From CAG-411 sp963643465 (GTDB lineage: Bacteria > Bacillota > Clostridia > Lachnospirales > Lachnospiraceae), in assembly GCA_963643465.1 (NCBI GenBank), contig CAVIJT010000009.1, positions 62,001-126,000 on the forward strand: a DNA stretch of 64,000 nucleotides, in the 5' to 3' direction. Below, piece after piece: positions 47,164-55,482 of this stretch. The position numbers were made by a program, and so were the translations under genes. The first letter of the stretch is position 1; the number at the start of each line of letters is the position of its first letter. Below the pieces are notes generated by a model. It saw only the letters and a list, made by a program, of their open reading frames with translations. It was not told the DNA's origin and did no database searches.

Positions 47164-47679
47164 TTATATCTCTGTTTCATTATTCGATTTCTTAATTGCA
47201 TATCTCAACTGGATCAAAAATTCCTCTTCCTTAAAAAGCACATCTTCAATTACAGTATCTCCAGCAAATCCTAATGGGTCAACATAATTTATCGGCTCGC
47301 TAGAATATATGAATTTACATGGTGCTGAACACATGGATAAAAATACCCCCATAGGATGAGTATCTATCACTATCCTTCCTGTAATCGGGTCTCGCTTTAC
47401 CTGTTCCATCTCACGCAACAACTTTAAACCAGTAGCAACTGTAAATTGATACCCTAAGACTTTTATGAATGTCTTAGCATCTGAATTACGCAATAAATCT
47501 TCTATTTCCATATACCTTTTAAGTTGCTCGGATAACTCTTTGTAATGTCTACAAATCTGCTTACTCAAATACGATATATCCTGACCATCAGTTGCCTTAA
47601 GTATAAAAGGTTGCTCTGTCTCTGTAAAATACTTGGCTTTTATTAGCTCTTGCTCTTTAAGTAAATCAATTACTTTCAA
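47164..47679 (-). CDS. Hypothetical protein
   Basis: 171 aa starting at TTG 47679, with AAGGAG 7 bases upstream. Helical N-terminus (IDLLKEQELIKAKYF; YLSKQICRHYKELSEQLKRYMEIEDLL), then beta-rich C-terminus with two Cys (SMCSAPCKF). Not recognised. It overlaps the end of the 77-aa gene, indicating a two-gene unit. Confidence 0.6.
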   Translation of the reverse strand: MKVIDLLKEQELIKAKYFTETEQPFILKATDGQDISYLSKQICRHYKELSEQLKRYMEIEDLLRNSDAKTFIKVLGYQFTVATGLKLLREMEQVKRDPITGRIVIDTHPMGVFLSMCSAPCKFIYSSEPINYVDPLGFAGDTVIEDVLFKEEEFLIQLRYAIKKSNNETEI

Positions 47680-47899
47680 TTTTTTTCTCCTTTATAATCG
47701 TGATACCTAATTGCTGTTCAGCTTTTCTTACGGTGTTATACACTTTCATAATCTTTTCATCACCCAGTAATTTCCCTTTTGCTAATACATTTATGTAATC
47801 ATCACCATAAAATGCAACTAGCATATTCCTGAACTCTTCCGCAATTCTACCTTCAAAAACAGTAAAGGCTGGAGAAATATGTATAGCCGATAATGCCAT
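47666..47899 (-). CDS. Small hypothetical protein
   Basis: 77 aa from ATG 47899 (AAAGGAGGG upstream). Helical with YGDDYINVLAKGKLLGDEKIMKVYNTVRKAEQQLGI. Unknown function. Preceded by the promoter-like box GTATGTTAACTCT and coupled to the 171-aa gene by overlap. Confidence 0.6.
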   Translation of the reverse strand: MALSAIHISPAFTVFEGRIAEEFRNMLVAFYGDDYINVLAKGKLLGDEKIMKVYNTVRKAEQQLGITIIKEKKIESN

Positions 47900-47929
47900 A
47901 AAACACCCTCCTTTCATAATTTGGTTGTA

Positions 47930-47942
47930 GTATGTTAACTCT
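47930..47942 (-). promoter_or_regulatory. Repeated promoter-like box
   Basis: Minus-strand AGAGTTAACATAC, 31 bases before the start at 47899. The same 13-mer recurs upstream of genes at 56106-56118 and 57389-57401, and a variant occurs at 55376-55387. TTAACAT may serve as a minus-10 variant. Confidence 0.5.
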
Positions 47943-48285
47943 AAAGCAGGAGAAAATCAACTCTGTCTTATAAAAAAGAAAAGTTTGTTATTTCAGCAAA
48001 AGAGAACTTGCTCAATCAAAATTTATCTTCTAAATTTCAATAATAAAGATAAATGAACCGATTTAAGAACCTGTAAGATAGACCAAGAAAAGCAAAGCCC
48101 TAATTTTGATTTTGTGCCACTTTTCGACAAGGGTGGCACTGGTTACCACAGCAAGGATTAAAAACCAACGTAAGGGCAAATGTGCAGGCGTGTGGGGCAT
48201 TTATTTTTCAGTAATAGAATGCACCGAATTAGTACCCCATTTATATACGAACTAACTTATACAAATACGAACTTTAGATACAAAA
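47943..48285. other. Spacer with GC-richer hairpin
   Basis: About 340 bp without a gene. Near 48110-48140 the inverted repeat GTGCCAC / GTGGCAC sits in a GC-richer patch up to about 48200, unlike the surrounding AT-rich DNA. It may be a single-strand origin or RNA element. The octamer TACCCCAT is at 48233. Confidence 0.35.
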
Positions 48286-48320
48286 AGAAAGACCTGCTAT
48301 ACATAGCAAGCCTATCTTCC
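48286..48320 (-). terminator. Terminator of the DUF262-DMP19-DUF4314 unit
   Basis: AAGACCTGCTAT / ATAGCAAGCCTATCTT stem with mismatches and a T-run on the minus strand, touching the DUF4314 stop. Confidence 0.65.
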
Positions 48321-48550
48321 TACAATACAATTTTAAAATGGTCATGTTCAATATCCACCGCAATGGAACCTCTCTCTGGTGGCAACCAAGAACCATGCAT
48401 CTGGTACTGGTCATCAATAAAATTCACTTTAAATCTTGCTCCGATTGGCTTTGGAGTATATGGGTCATCAATCGGCTCTGTTAATTCAATAATTGTATCT
48501 TTAGGATACCTAGCCTCATATAAAGCCTTTTTATTTATCGGATGGCTCAA
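48320..48550 (-). CDS. DUF4314-like protein
   Basis: 76 aa. TTG start at 48550 with GGAGG 9 bases upstream, inside the end of the preceding gene. The sequence YPKDTIIELTEPIDDPYTPKPIGARFKV then MHGSWLPPERGSIAVDIEHDHFKIV fits the small beta-barrel DUF4314 family found with amidoligases and methylases on Clostridial mobile elements. Function unknown. Confidence 0.7.
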   Translation of the reverse strand: MSHPINKKALYEARYPKDTIIELTEPIDDPYTPKPIGARFKVNFIDDQYQMHGSWLPPERGSIAVDIEHDHFKIVL

Positions 48551-49154
48551 TATTCATCGCCTCCAGTCTTTTACACAGATACTGAGCATACAACTCAATC
48601 CCCCATTCTATTACTTCATTTACTTTGTACCACTGTGTATCAAATACACTGCATCCTGCTAATTCAGTTTCAATAATTTCATCCTCTTCATCACACCAAT
48701 TTTCATATTCCAATATATTTTTCTGCTGTTCCTTTAGCAAAATTAATGCTCTCAATAAATCAGCTTCATACGGTTTCTTATCAACATCAAATACAATAAA
48801 TGAAATCAACTTCTCTAAAAACTCAATTTGCTGAGCAATATCTAAATTTGATAAATCACCAATCTGATACCCCGCTCTATACTTATGATACTCATTAAAA
48901 AAATACTGACTAAAACCACCATTATTCACTTGATAATTTAAATTTCTAATAGAATTCAACGCACATACTTCATGTAACAACTCTCCTTCTGGTAAATCAG
49001 TTTCCTTATACTGCATAAGCCTTTCAAAATAGGGAATATTGTGATTACTTTCAATCTTTCCTTTAGATACAATCATCATAGAAATTGAGTGAGAAAACAT
49101 GGGTCTTTCAGATGGCAACTCTATTAATACCCCATCATAGTTAATTTTCTTCAT
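48531..49154 (-). CDS. DMP19/DUF4375 family protein (possible DNA mimic)
   Basis: 207 aa. The central motif YQVNNGGFSQYFFN is the signature of the DMP19 family, whose Neisseria member is a dimeric DNA mimic that blocks a transcription factor. The sequence is acidic overall (EYENWCDEEDEIIETELAG). Its start overlaps the DUF262 stop by 14 bases, and it has GAGGAGG just upstream, so the genes are coupled. Whether this member mimics DNA is inference. Confidence 0.75.
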   Translation of the reverse strand: MKKINYDGVLIELPSERPMFSHSISMMIVSKGKIESNHNIPYFERLMQYKETDLPEGELLHEVCALNSIRNLNYQVNNGGFSQYFFNEYHKYRAGYQIGDLSNLDIAQQIEFLEKLISFIVFDVDKKPYEADLLRALILLKEQQKNILEYENWCDEEDEIIETELAGCSVFDTQWYKVNEVIEWGIELYAQYLCKRLEAMNIEPSDK

Positions 49155-50322
49155 ACTCTTGTGAAGCCTCCTCTAGTATTTCGTTTATATCCTCTTGACC
49201 TAATTGTCCTGCATTTTCTGTACCATCGGCAGGAACTTCTTCAGATGTTGGTTCTTCGTCAATTACCTCAAAGTTTTCAGTATCAGCTTCTGCCAAACAA
49301 ACAGTCTCCGATATATCAATATTGAAATATTCTATAAAACCTTTTGTTAACTCAATCAATCTACCCTGTGTGTTTACTTTTTTCACATTACCAGAGCCAG
49401 AATATTCCTTATAGGCTTCATTTTCGGTCATAAAGAAATCATCAAGGAAAGCCTTGAAAGCCTGTGGCTCAATATTATTTTCCATAGCTAACTTTGCAAC
49501 CACAAATGCAATTGGTGCATTATTTTTACGAAGATACTTAATCGTACCTTTCCCCTCAAAAGCATCACTCAAATAAATTGTAATATTTTCAAGCTGTTCT
49601 TTTGACGCATCTGGAAATGTATTTCTCAGATGCTCACCAAACTTTAAACACTCAGCTGCTGAGATACTTTTGAAATCATAATTACTAATCTGCATATTTA
49701 AAAGCAAAGCTGACTGAAGTAATAAGAGCAGGTTATCTTCTCTACGCATTTGTGCTACTGTAAGATTAACACTCTCTTGCCAAAAGCTTAATTGTAGTAC
49801 CCCATTTAAAAACTTTGACAACTCAGTACCAATCTTTGCCTTAGACTTTTGAATGGTACTGAGTGGTGTTGCATTATTAATCAATTCAAAAATCTCTTCT
49901 ATCTGCTCATCAGTAGCATCTTCTAAACAATAGATTGTAAATCTAAATCCAAGCAATGCATCCTTGCATTCATCAGACAACTCTTCAAAAGATAGCCCTG
50001 CAATATCATAAGCAGTCCCATCTACTTCTACTGGTGGAACTTTTGCGTGGAGAACAAAATCCCCATTAATAAATTCAAATAATGAAGTACAACGCTGTTT
50101 TCCATCAATCGCCTGATAAGTTGTCTCTGAACCCTGTTTATATTTTGCAAGATACAAACTTGGAACTGGATACTCATTTAATATAGAATATACCAGCATA
50201 CTCTTCTGCAACAAATTCCACATTCCACTATTTCTTTGGATTGGCAAATCAAATCTTAATGTGTTCTTGTCATACCAGTTCTTCAACGTTTTAACACCTG
50301 TTGGCAATGTTGAACGGTTCAT
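49141..50322 (-). CDS. DUF262 domain protein
   Basis: 393 aa from ATG 50322 (AAAGGTGG upstream). The N-terminal ParB/Srx-like DUF262 fold shows DLPIQRNSGMW, EYPVPSLYLAK and AIDGKQRCTSL, the nucleotide-binding IDGxQR motif, as in GmrSD nucleases. No GmrD-type HNH domain follows; the C-terminus is an acidic tail (EEPTSEEVPADG). In phages and islands such proteins occur in anti-phage or regulatory roles. First gene of a three-gene overlapping unit with DMP19 and DUF4314. Confidence 0.8.
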   Translation of the reverse strand: MNRSTLPTGVKTLKNWYDKNTLRFDLPIQRNSGMWNLLQKSMLVYSILNEYPVPSLYLAKYKQGSETTYQAIDGKQRCTSLFEFINGDFVLHAKVPPVEVDGTAYDIAGLSFEELSDECKDALLGFRFTIYCLEDATDEQIEEIFELINNATPLSTIQKSKAKIGTELSKFLNGVLQLSFWQESVNLTVAQMRREDNLLLLLQSALLLNMQISNYDFKSISAAECLKFGEHLRNTFPDASKEQLENITIYLSDAFEGKGTIKYLRKNNAPIAFVVAKLAMENNIEPQAFKAFLDDFFMTENEAYKEYSGSGNVKKVNTQGRLIELTKGFIEYFNIDISETVCLAEADTENFEVIDEEPTSEEVPADGTENAGQLGQEDINEILEEASQEYEEN

Positions 50323-50357
50323 AATAAAACCACCTTTCGTTTGCAATATAAATAAAC

Positions 50358-50392
50358 TTCAGAGCCTGTACTTACATACAGACTCTGTCTTT
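50358..50392 (-). terminator. Terminator of the 155-aa gene
   Basis: CAGAGCCTGTA / TACAGACTCTG stem; on the minus strand it lies 14 bp past the stop at 50406. Confidence 0.6.
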
Positions 50393-50405
50393 GTTGCAGA
50401 TGAAA

Positions 50406-50873
50406 TTACTCCTCGCAATTCTCATCAAAATCTTCTTCTTCGTATTCCTCATCATCTTCCTCAGGAAAATCAATAGTGTCATTTCTTGAAAATAAAGGTG
50501 CTCCAAACAAAGCACAATCACTTTCCTGATAATAAGGTAAAGTAACTCCTCCATCAATTTTGATATTCTCACCAAAAGCATTTACCTTTTTTTGATACTC
50601 AAATCTCGAGAAATCATAGTAACCATTTTTTAACAGGGCATCTAAAATCTCTTGTACTTTTTCCGGAGTCAAATTACCAATATAAACAAATGGCTCGGCA
50701 AAATCATTTCTTGCACATTCAAGAAAACATTTTACTCCTGTCGGTCTAACATCCAGACTTATTGCAAGTTCAGTAATTCTCTGACTTTTTCCATTAAAAA
50801 TATCTTTCTTTTCAGCATAAGGCTCTACCTTTAACACCTTACATACTTTTCCTGTTGGTGAAATAATACGCAT
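50406..50873 (-). CDS. Hypothetical protein with acidic tail
   Basis: 155 aa from ATG 50873 (AAGGAGGA upstream). Begins MRIISPTGKVCKVLKVEPYAEK, with an alpha/beta core (FVYIGNLTPEKVQEILDALLKNGYYDFSRFEY) and a run of about 18 Asp/Glu at the end. The acidic tail recalls other DNA-mimic-like or nucleic-acid-associated proteins. Not recognised. Confidence 0.65.
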   Translation of the reverse strand: MRIISPTGKVCKVLKVEPYAEKKDIFNGKSQRITELAISLDVRPTGVKCFLECARNDFAEPFVYIGNLTPEKVQEILDALLKNGYYDFSRFEYQKKVNAFGENIKIDGGVTLPYYQESDCALFGAPLFSRNDTIDFPEEDDEEYEEEDFDENCEE

Positions 50874-51263
50874 AAAAAATTCCTCCTTCATCATACCCCA
50901 TAAGCATACAAAGCTATGCATTTCAAAGGGGCATACACTGTTATACCAATTACAAGTTTCCCTACCAAAAGCTGTTTTCTTTTTGGTGTGTCCTATCTAT
51001 CACTCTGTTTTGATTATTTTGCAAGTACTTTTTAAGAAATTTTTTTACTTTTTTTATGGTACTGAGAAAAACCCCCACAAAATATAGGTTTTCTCGACAC
51101 CCTATACCAATTTTTATTTGAAGAACTTCTACCCCACTTACTTTGATACAGCTCTCCTACTGAACTTTTCACCATAAAATATTACATCCATCACATCACC
51201 TACTAATTGTGGAGTAAAATTTATACTTTTTAATAACATAACACTCTGCCTGCTTTCTTTAAG
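50874..51263. other. Promoter region and AT-rich spacer
   Basis: About 390 bp without a gene. The octamer TACCCCAT is at 50894, close to the SD of the 155-aa gene, and a TATAAC minus-10-like box is near 50942 on the minus strand. Confidence 0.4.
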
Positions 51264-51296
51264 CGAGTACCCCATGTATTATGAGGTACTCACAAT
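51264..51296 (-). terminator. Terminator of the HNH-like gene
   Basis: GAGTACCCCAT / ATGAGGTACTC is a near-perfect stem that also contains one TACCCCAT octamer. It lies 24 bp past the stop. Confidence 0.65.
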
Positions 51297-51319
51297 ATAA
51301 TTTTCATCTTATGCTGATA

Positions 51320-51952
51320 CTAAGCCTCATCTGTCTCTAATGCTAACTCCATCTGTCTAAGCGTTTCCATGTCTTCTTTAGAAATAACACCTAATACATA
51401 ATGTAAAAATGGAATCCAGAAACTGTCTCTAAAATCGTGAAATTTATTATAATCGAACTCGCTCCCATCCTTTGTTTTTCTTCCTCTCTTATTGTACTTA
51501 TTCTGTTTACTTGTAACCTTCCTTAATTCAACCAATATGATAACTCCTTGATGTCCTGAAATATGGTCTACCTCTAAATCATCTGAAATATCCTCACCAT
51601 AGAAATCATAAATTAAACGATGTAATCTTCTACTACTGAACTTTGCGACCAAACTCTTATTTTTGTAGCTATGCCCCTGTACACAAATACATCTAATAAA
51701 CTTTCCATTCTTAGCATAAAGATGCTTTGCAAAATCTTTTGGTAAAATCAACAGTAAATACTCACCATGCTTGTTAACTGCTGTTGCAAACACATTATCT
51801 ACACCATCTTTTGAGAACCAATAAGTCTTTGTACCATCTTTTCTTTCAACAATCTCCTGTGAAAAGCCTTGTTGATAAAGCATCTTCTCCATAACATCTA
51901 ATTTTTCTTTTTCATTTTTTCCTACAAATTCATCAATAAATTTTTTTACCAT
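51320..51952 (-). CDS. HNH-like endonuclease family protein
   Basis: 210 aa. LHRLIYDFYGEDISDDLEVDHISGHQ then LRKVTSKQN and YNKRG is the layout of HNH/homing-type nucleases (VDH core, N-x-K end). An N-terminal domain with YWFSKDGVDNVFATAVNK precedes it. SD GGAGGA precedes ATG 51952. The first His and the DH pair are visible; the third residue (N of QN) fits. It may be a free-standing nuclease or an inactive adaptor. Confidence 0.7.
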   Translation of the reverse strand: MVKKFIDEFVGKNEKEKLDVMEKMLYQQGFSQEIVERKDGTKTYWFSKDGVDNVFATAVNKHGEYLLLILPKDFAKHLYAKNGKFIRCICVQGHSYKNKSLVAKFSSRRLHRLIYDFYGEDISDDLEVDHISGHQGVIILVELRKVTSKQNKYNKRGRKTKDGSEFDYNKFHDFRDSFWIPFLHYVLGVISKEDMETLRQMELALETDEA

Positions 51953-52286
51953 CTTAAAATCCTCCTTCTTTCTATCTAACTCAGCTTGTGTAGGAATTCA
52001 TTGGAGTTGCTATTTTAATATTTACCAATGCCTACCTCTGTGCTTTGTTAAAAAATTTAGTTTTGTCTTGATAGCATGATGAAAAACATCACTTTTAATA
52101 TAAAATGTGTTCCTTGGCGATACTTTCCCACGCTACCGTTTGATAAGTTATTTGCATCTCAATCTTTTAAATAGAAAATCAGTAAAATTTATACACTTAA
52201 AGATACTTGAAAATAAAATTTTTAAAATAGTACCTAGTCCCTTAAGAACTTAGCTCTTGAAAAATTACCTCACAAATTTTGGACAA
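51953..52286. other. AT-rich spacer upstream of the HNH-like gene
   Basis: About 330 bp with no gene found on either strand. It should hold the HNH gene promoter, but no clear box could be chosen. Confidence 0.35.
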
Positions 52287-52326
52287 AAAAAATAGGACTT
52301 GCCAACTATCAGCAAGTCCTATTCAA
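52287..52326 (-). terminator. Terminator of the 121-aa gene
   Basis: AATAGGACTTGC / GCAAGTCCTATT is a perfect stem with a T-run on the minus strand, 11 bp past the stop. Confidence 0.9.
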
Positions 52327-52336
52327 CTATCACATA

Positions 52337-52702
52337 TTATAACGAATAATGTTTATACAACCACTCTGCTACACTTTCAGCCTCTTCTTCTGTTATATTA
52401 GCCTTCAAAACAGCAATTTCTCTGCGGTATACAAATAACATATCAACTAAATCTTCTCTGTCATACAACGAATCACGCTTTGAATTATCAAATATAATTA
52501 CTCTCATTCCTTCGAATCTATCTTGTATATTCAAAAGAACTTTATCAATAAACTTACTGACTACACCTAGCTTTTTAAAGAAAAGCTCTGCATCTTCATC
52601 TTCATTAAAAAAAATTTCTTTTTTTGTCAATGTCAATCCCCCATCGATTGAATATACTAATACACAAACATCCATACTCTCGTTATAAAATACTAATATC
52701 AT
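52337..52702 (-). CDS. Hypothetical protein
   Basis: 121 aa, alpha/beta (MILVFYNESMDVCVLVYSIDGG; MRVIIFDNSKRDSLYDREDLV; ANITEEEAESVAEWLYKHY). No recognised family. SD AAGGGCGG is weak. Its promoter region overlaps the fragment at 52744-52899. Confidence 0.55.
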   Translation of the reverse strand: MILVFYNESMDVCVLVYSIDGGLTLTKKEIFFNEDEDAELFFKKLGVVSKFIDKVLLNIQDRFEGMRVIIFDNSKRDSLYDREDLVDMLFVYRREIAVLKANITEEEAESVAEWLYKHYSL

Positions 52703-52743
52703 AACTATCGACCGCCCTTTCTTCTAAACAAAATACCCATCAG

Positions 52744-52899
52744 CTAATACTCACTCTCTAACTCATCTGGAAAATAATCATCTTCTTTTAAATTTACTAT
52801 ATAATAATCTCCTTTTCCTTTGATGATTTGTCTTAGTGATAATCTGAAACAGAACTTAAAAATCTCCTGTACAATATCTTCATCAAAACTACTGATTTC
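52744..52899 (-). pseudogene. Start-less open frame, probable gene remnant
   Basis: 51 codons (EISSFDEDIVQEIFKFC, then LRQIIKGKGDYYIVNLKED) look coding but have no ATG, GTG or TTG behind an SD, and begin right after a stop. It lies directly downstream of the amidoligase gene and may be the tail of a lost gene or a frameshifted end. Confidence 0.35.
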
Positions 52900-52906
52900 T
52901 TAAGTC

Positions 52907-53842
52907 TTATATACCAGTTATTATTGCTTTATCCTCATCTTGTAAGCACTCTTCAGATTTTTTTCTTGCATCTGGTTTTGCAAACGCACTCTCGCCTGTT
53001 AAATTCCTACACATAAACTTCCTACAGGTTTTAAACTCATCACCTGTAAGATACATTCGACACAACCATGTACGCATGGCATACTTATCATTCTCATTAT
53101 TCTTTGGTATCGTAGAACAACATCTTGTTAAATCTTTTGCAGACTGTGTCAAGGCTAAACTGAATTGAATATAAGATTTTACTTCTCCTGCATGGAGTGT
53201 ACCATTGAAACAACGATATTCAATTCCTTTTCCATCAAATAAACTACTTAAATTCAACATACTATATCTATCAGAGTTATCGTACCAAGCACTTTTTAAA
53301 ACTTCCATATTTCTAAATCTTCGATTACAACGGTCTTTTAGTTCTGAATCTACATACTGACAATATCCTTCTAATCTTTCATTAGGAATATATAATGCTT
53401 TCCTCAATAAATATTGCTTTGATGACATTAGACGAATAAGGTTTCGCAATGTATTCTGATTATGCCCCTCATCACTGACATGAATATGAATACCACATTT
53501 CAAGTAAGGAAATGAAATACCCCCCGCTCTGCGAATTACTCGAATAATTTCCTGTAGCATAGGAATATCTTCATAATCCATAATTGGTGTAACCAACTCC
53601 ACCCTATAATTGTCATCATATACATCTATATACTCATTTCTACTAACTCTTTGCTTTGCAATAATACTGCTGTCACATTTAACAGACCAATCTCGCCCCT
53701 TATGGTCAAACAATTCCCTATCCTCAAAATAATTTGCAAGCAAATTTTGTACTTCCTGCTTTGTGATACCAGTCAGTTCTATTTCCACTCCAAAATGCTG
53801 GCTTTTCATATCCTGCAAGAACTCATCCCTACTTTTTTTCAT
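52907..53842 (-). CDS. Amidoligase family protein
   Basis: 311 aa from ATG 53842 (GGTAGGTG 6 bases upstream). HFGVEIELTG near the N-terminus, RVELVTPIM, KCGIHIHVS and GIEYRCFNGTL are the Amidoligase_2 motifs, a glutamine synthetase/COOH-NH2 ligase fold. Members are predicted to form isopeptide bonds between peptides or to amidate proteins. They are frequent on mobile elements of gut Firmicutes, substrate unknown. No peptide partner is evident beside it. Confidence 0.85.
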   Translation of the reverse strand: MKKSRDEFLQDMKSQHFGVEIELTGITKQEVQNLLANYFEDRELFDHKGRDWSVKCDSSIIAKQRVSRNEYIDVYDDNYRVELVTPIMDYEDIPMLQEIIRVIRRAGGISFPYLKCGIHIHVSDEGHNQNTLRNLIRLMSSKQYLLRKALYIPNERLEGYCQYVDSELKDRCNRRFRNMEVLKSAWYDNSDRYSMLNLSSLFDGKGIEYRCFNGTLHAGEVKSYIQFSLALTQSAKDLTRCCSTIPKNNENDKYAMRTWLCRMYLTGDEFKTCRKFMCRNLTGESAFAKPDARKKSEECLQDEDKAIITGI

Positions 53843-53902
53843 TGCAAACACCTACCTTTTCCTTTTTGGTAGGTGTATTTATTGCTCTAAAATATATTTT
53901 TG

Positions 53903-54418
53903 TCAAGATGTACGTTTAAACTTTCTCAGTTTTCTTGCTTCTTCTATCTGTTCCTCACGATACTGCCATATCCTTGTAATACTTTTGTGGTCTGGATGTA
54001 ATAATCCTTTCTTATTCCATAAGATGACCAAAGACTCTGACACTCCAACCCGTTGTGCAAAACTCTTTCTATCAAGGAAACCATCTTCATGAATACCATC
54101 ATACTCACCGGCAAAATACTTATCAATCTGATCGTATGAATATCTTATATGACCTGAGTCGGTGGTGTGGTCAGCTACCAATCTTCCATTACTATTCCAA
54201 GCATACAATGTGGCTATCGACACCCCTATTGCTTTTGAGAATTCAATTACAGAAAGACCTACATATCTCTTATATTCAGATACCTGCTCTTCACTATAAT
54301 AAAATCTCTTTCCAGTTTGATTTTTAGCTACAGGTAAAAATAATCCCTTCTTCTGTACCTCTTTTAAAGTCTTTTGACAAATTCCTAACCTCTCTATAAA
54401 CGTACTCTGTGTCAACAT
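53903..54418 (-). CDS. Protein with three tandem MerR-like HTH units
   Basis: 171 aa from ATG 54418 (GTGGGGG upstream; a GTG at 54439 also possible). Three repeats of about 55 residues: TFIERLGICQKTLKEVQKKG, FSKAIGVSIATLYAWNSNGRL and FAQRVGVSESLVILWNKKGLL, each followed by a basic or aromatic wing (RFYYSEEQ, IRYSYDQID, RIWQYREEQIEEA). MerR proteins have one such HTH plus a dimer helix; this one has three and no ligand domain. Probably a DNA-binding regulator or architectural protein. The gene follows the 52-aa gene by 17 bp. Confidence 0.75.
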   Translation of the reverse strand: MLTQSTFIERLGICQKTLKEVQKKGLFLPVAKNQTGKRFYYSEEQVSEYKRYVGLSVIEFSKAIGVSIATLYAWNSNGRLVADHTTDSGHIRYSYDQIDKYFAGEYDGIHEDGFLDRKSFAQRVGVSESLVILWNKKGLLHPDHKSITRIWQYREEQIEEARKLRKFKRTS

Positions 54419-54435
54419 ATATATATCCCCCACTT

Positions 54436-54594
54436 TCACTTTAGGAAACTAATTAATCGTCTAACCATCTCACTTATAGCCTTATAAAAATATGATACCC
54501 TATTTATTATCATCTCTACAGATATTGCATAACCACTTATACTAATGCTTTCTTCGTAAAAATCTCCACTTGTTGGGATATTTCTTACTTCCAT
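54436..54594 (-). CDS. Small protein, 52 aa
   Basis: Sequence begins MEVRNIPTSGDFYEES and continues with a hydrophobic-amphipathic helix (YAISVEMIINRVSYFYKAI). GGTGGTAGG lies just before ATG 54594. It sits immediately upstream of the triple-HTH gene, and that gene's SD lies just beyond its stop. Unknown function; the SD supports it as real. Confidence 0.5.
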   Translation of the reverse strand: MEVRNIPTSGDFYEESISISGYAISVEMIINRVSYFYKAISEMVRRLISFLK

Positions 54595-54647
54595 ATCCTA
54601 CCACCAGCCTTTCTGGTAGATTATTTTTTTATTGCCTCCTTAAGGAA

Positions 54648-54690
54648 AGGTATGAAGAAAGCCTTGCTAATCGCAAGACTCCGATAACTC
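54648..54690 (-). terminator. Terminator of the 27-codon unit
   Basis: GAAAGCCTTGC / GCAAGACT stem with a T-run on the minus strand, directly after the 27-codon frame. Confidence 0.55.
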
Positions 54691-54693
54691 AGG

Positions 54694-54777
54694 TCATTCA
54701 AATTCAATTATTTTATGTATTATATATGACTTAGTTCTATTCCTTGCGATATATTTTATTAATTCGTTATTTCCCAT
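54694..54777 (-). CDS. Possible 27-aa peptide
   Basis: MGNNELIKYIARNR then TKSYIIHKIIEFE, basic and amphipathic. GGTAG precedes ATG 54777, and a hairpin terminator follows within 10 bp. The match of SD, short frame and terminator suggests a real mini-gene or leader peptide, but its size makes this uncertain. Confidence 0.35.
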   Translation of the reverse strand: MGNNELIKYIARNRTKSYIIHKIIEFE

Positions 54778-55027
54778 ACAAAAAATCTACCTTTCTCATT
54801 TGATACCTTCAGAACTTGCACAAAAGCAAATTACATCAGAAATTTTCTCTGTTTAACATACCCCATCTAGCTTGAGTACAATAGAAAAAGAAGTACCTCA
54901 CATACTTTACAGGAAAATCAATGAAAAATATCAATAAATCATATCCCCATACTATACCAAGTGCGTGACATACTTCTTTTCAAATCCAAATAATTTTTAC
55001 TTTCTTAGAAAATACGATGAAAAATCA
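54778..55027. other. Spacer with octamer TACCCCAT
   Basis: 250 bp between the 27-codon frame and the 103-aa gene. It holds one TACCCCAT (54859) and an imperfect repeat GAGTAC / GTACCTC around it. No gene was seen. Confidence 0.35.
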
Positions 55028-55339
55028 TTATAAGTCATAATACATCCTGAACAGTGCTGCGTTTTCAGCAGGACTTAGCAATGGCTCTGCTTTATAATCT
55101 TCTTTCGACATTTCAATGTGCAAAGCACTCTCCGTCTCTTCAAAGGTTGGTATGATAATGATATCTATGCCTAGCATTTCAAAGAGTACTTGTTGTGCAA
55201 CAACCTCCTCTTTTGTAGGACATACCCCCAAAACTTGGGCTAATGTTATAGCACCAGACTTACTACGTTTAACTGCCTGCACCAGTACAAAGGAATTAGG
55301 ATATACCTTTACAATACTACTAATTTTCATTTGTTCCAT
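55028..55339 (-). CDS. Hypothetical protein
   Basis: 103 aa starting MEQMKISSIVKVYPNSFVLVQAVKRS; SD GGTGG is 9-10 bases upstream. Alpha/beta, soluble, with an acidic helix near the end (SPAENAALFRMYYDL). Not recognised. The promoter-like box variant TGATTATAACTCT is 37 bases upstream of the start. Confidence 0.55.
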   Translation of the reverse strand: MEQMKISSIVKVYPNSFVLVQAVKRSKSGAITLAQVLGVCPTKEEVVAQQVLFEMLGIDIIIIPTFEETESALHIEMSKEDYKAEPLLSPAENAALFRMYYDL

Positions 55340-55439
55340 AATATTTCCACCACCTTTTATAATTTAGTGGTGTGTGATTATAACTCTAAAACAAGCTATT
55401 TTCAAGATTGCCTTAGAAAAAAGTAAAAAAACATTACAA

Positions 55440-55475
55440 CGAAACCAGAGCATTCAAAAAGGCTCTTTAAATAGT
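55440..55475 (-). terminator. Weak terminator after the 173-aa gene
   Basis: AGAGC...GCTCT short stem on the minus strand just past the stop of the gene at 55483. T-rich sequence follows only later. Confidence 0.35.
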
Positions 55476-55482
55476 ACCCCAT

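Noticed and set aside
49128..49135. TACCCCAT inside the DMP19 coding start
   Set aside because: Counted in the octamer tally, but as a regulatory site this copy is doubtful because it lies inside codons 5-8.
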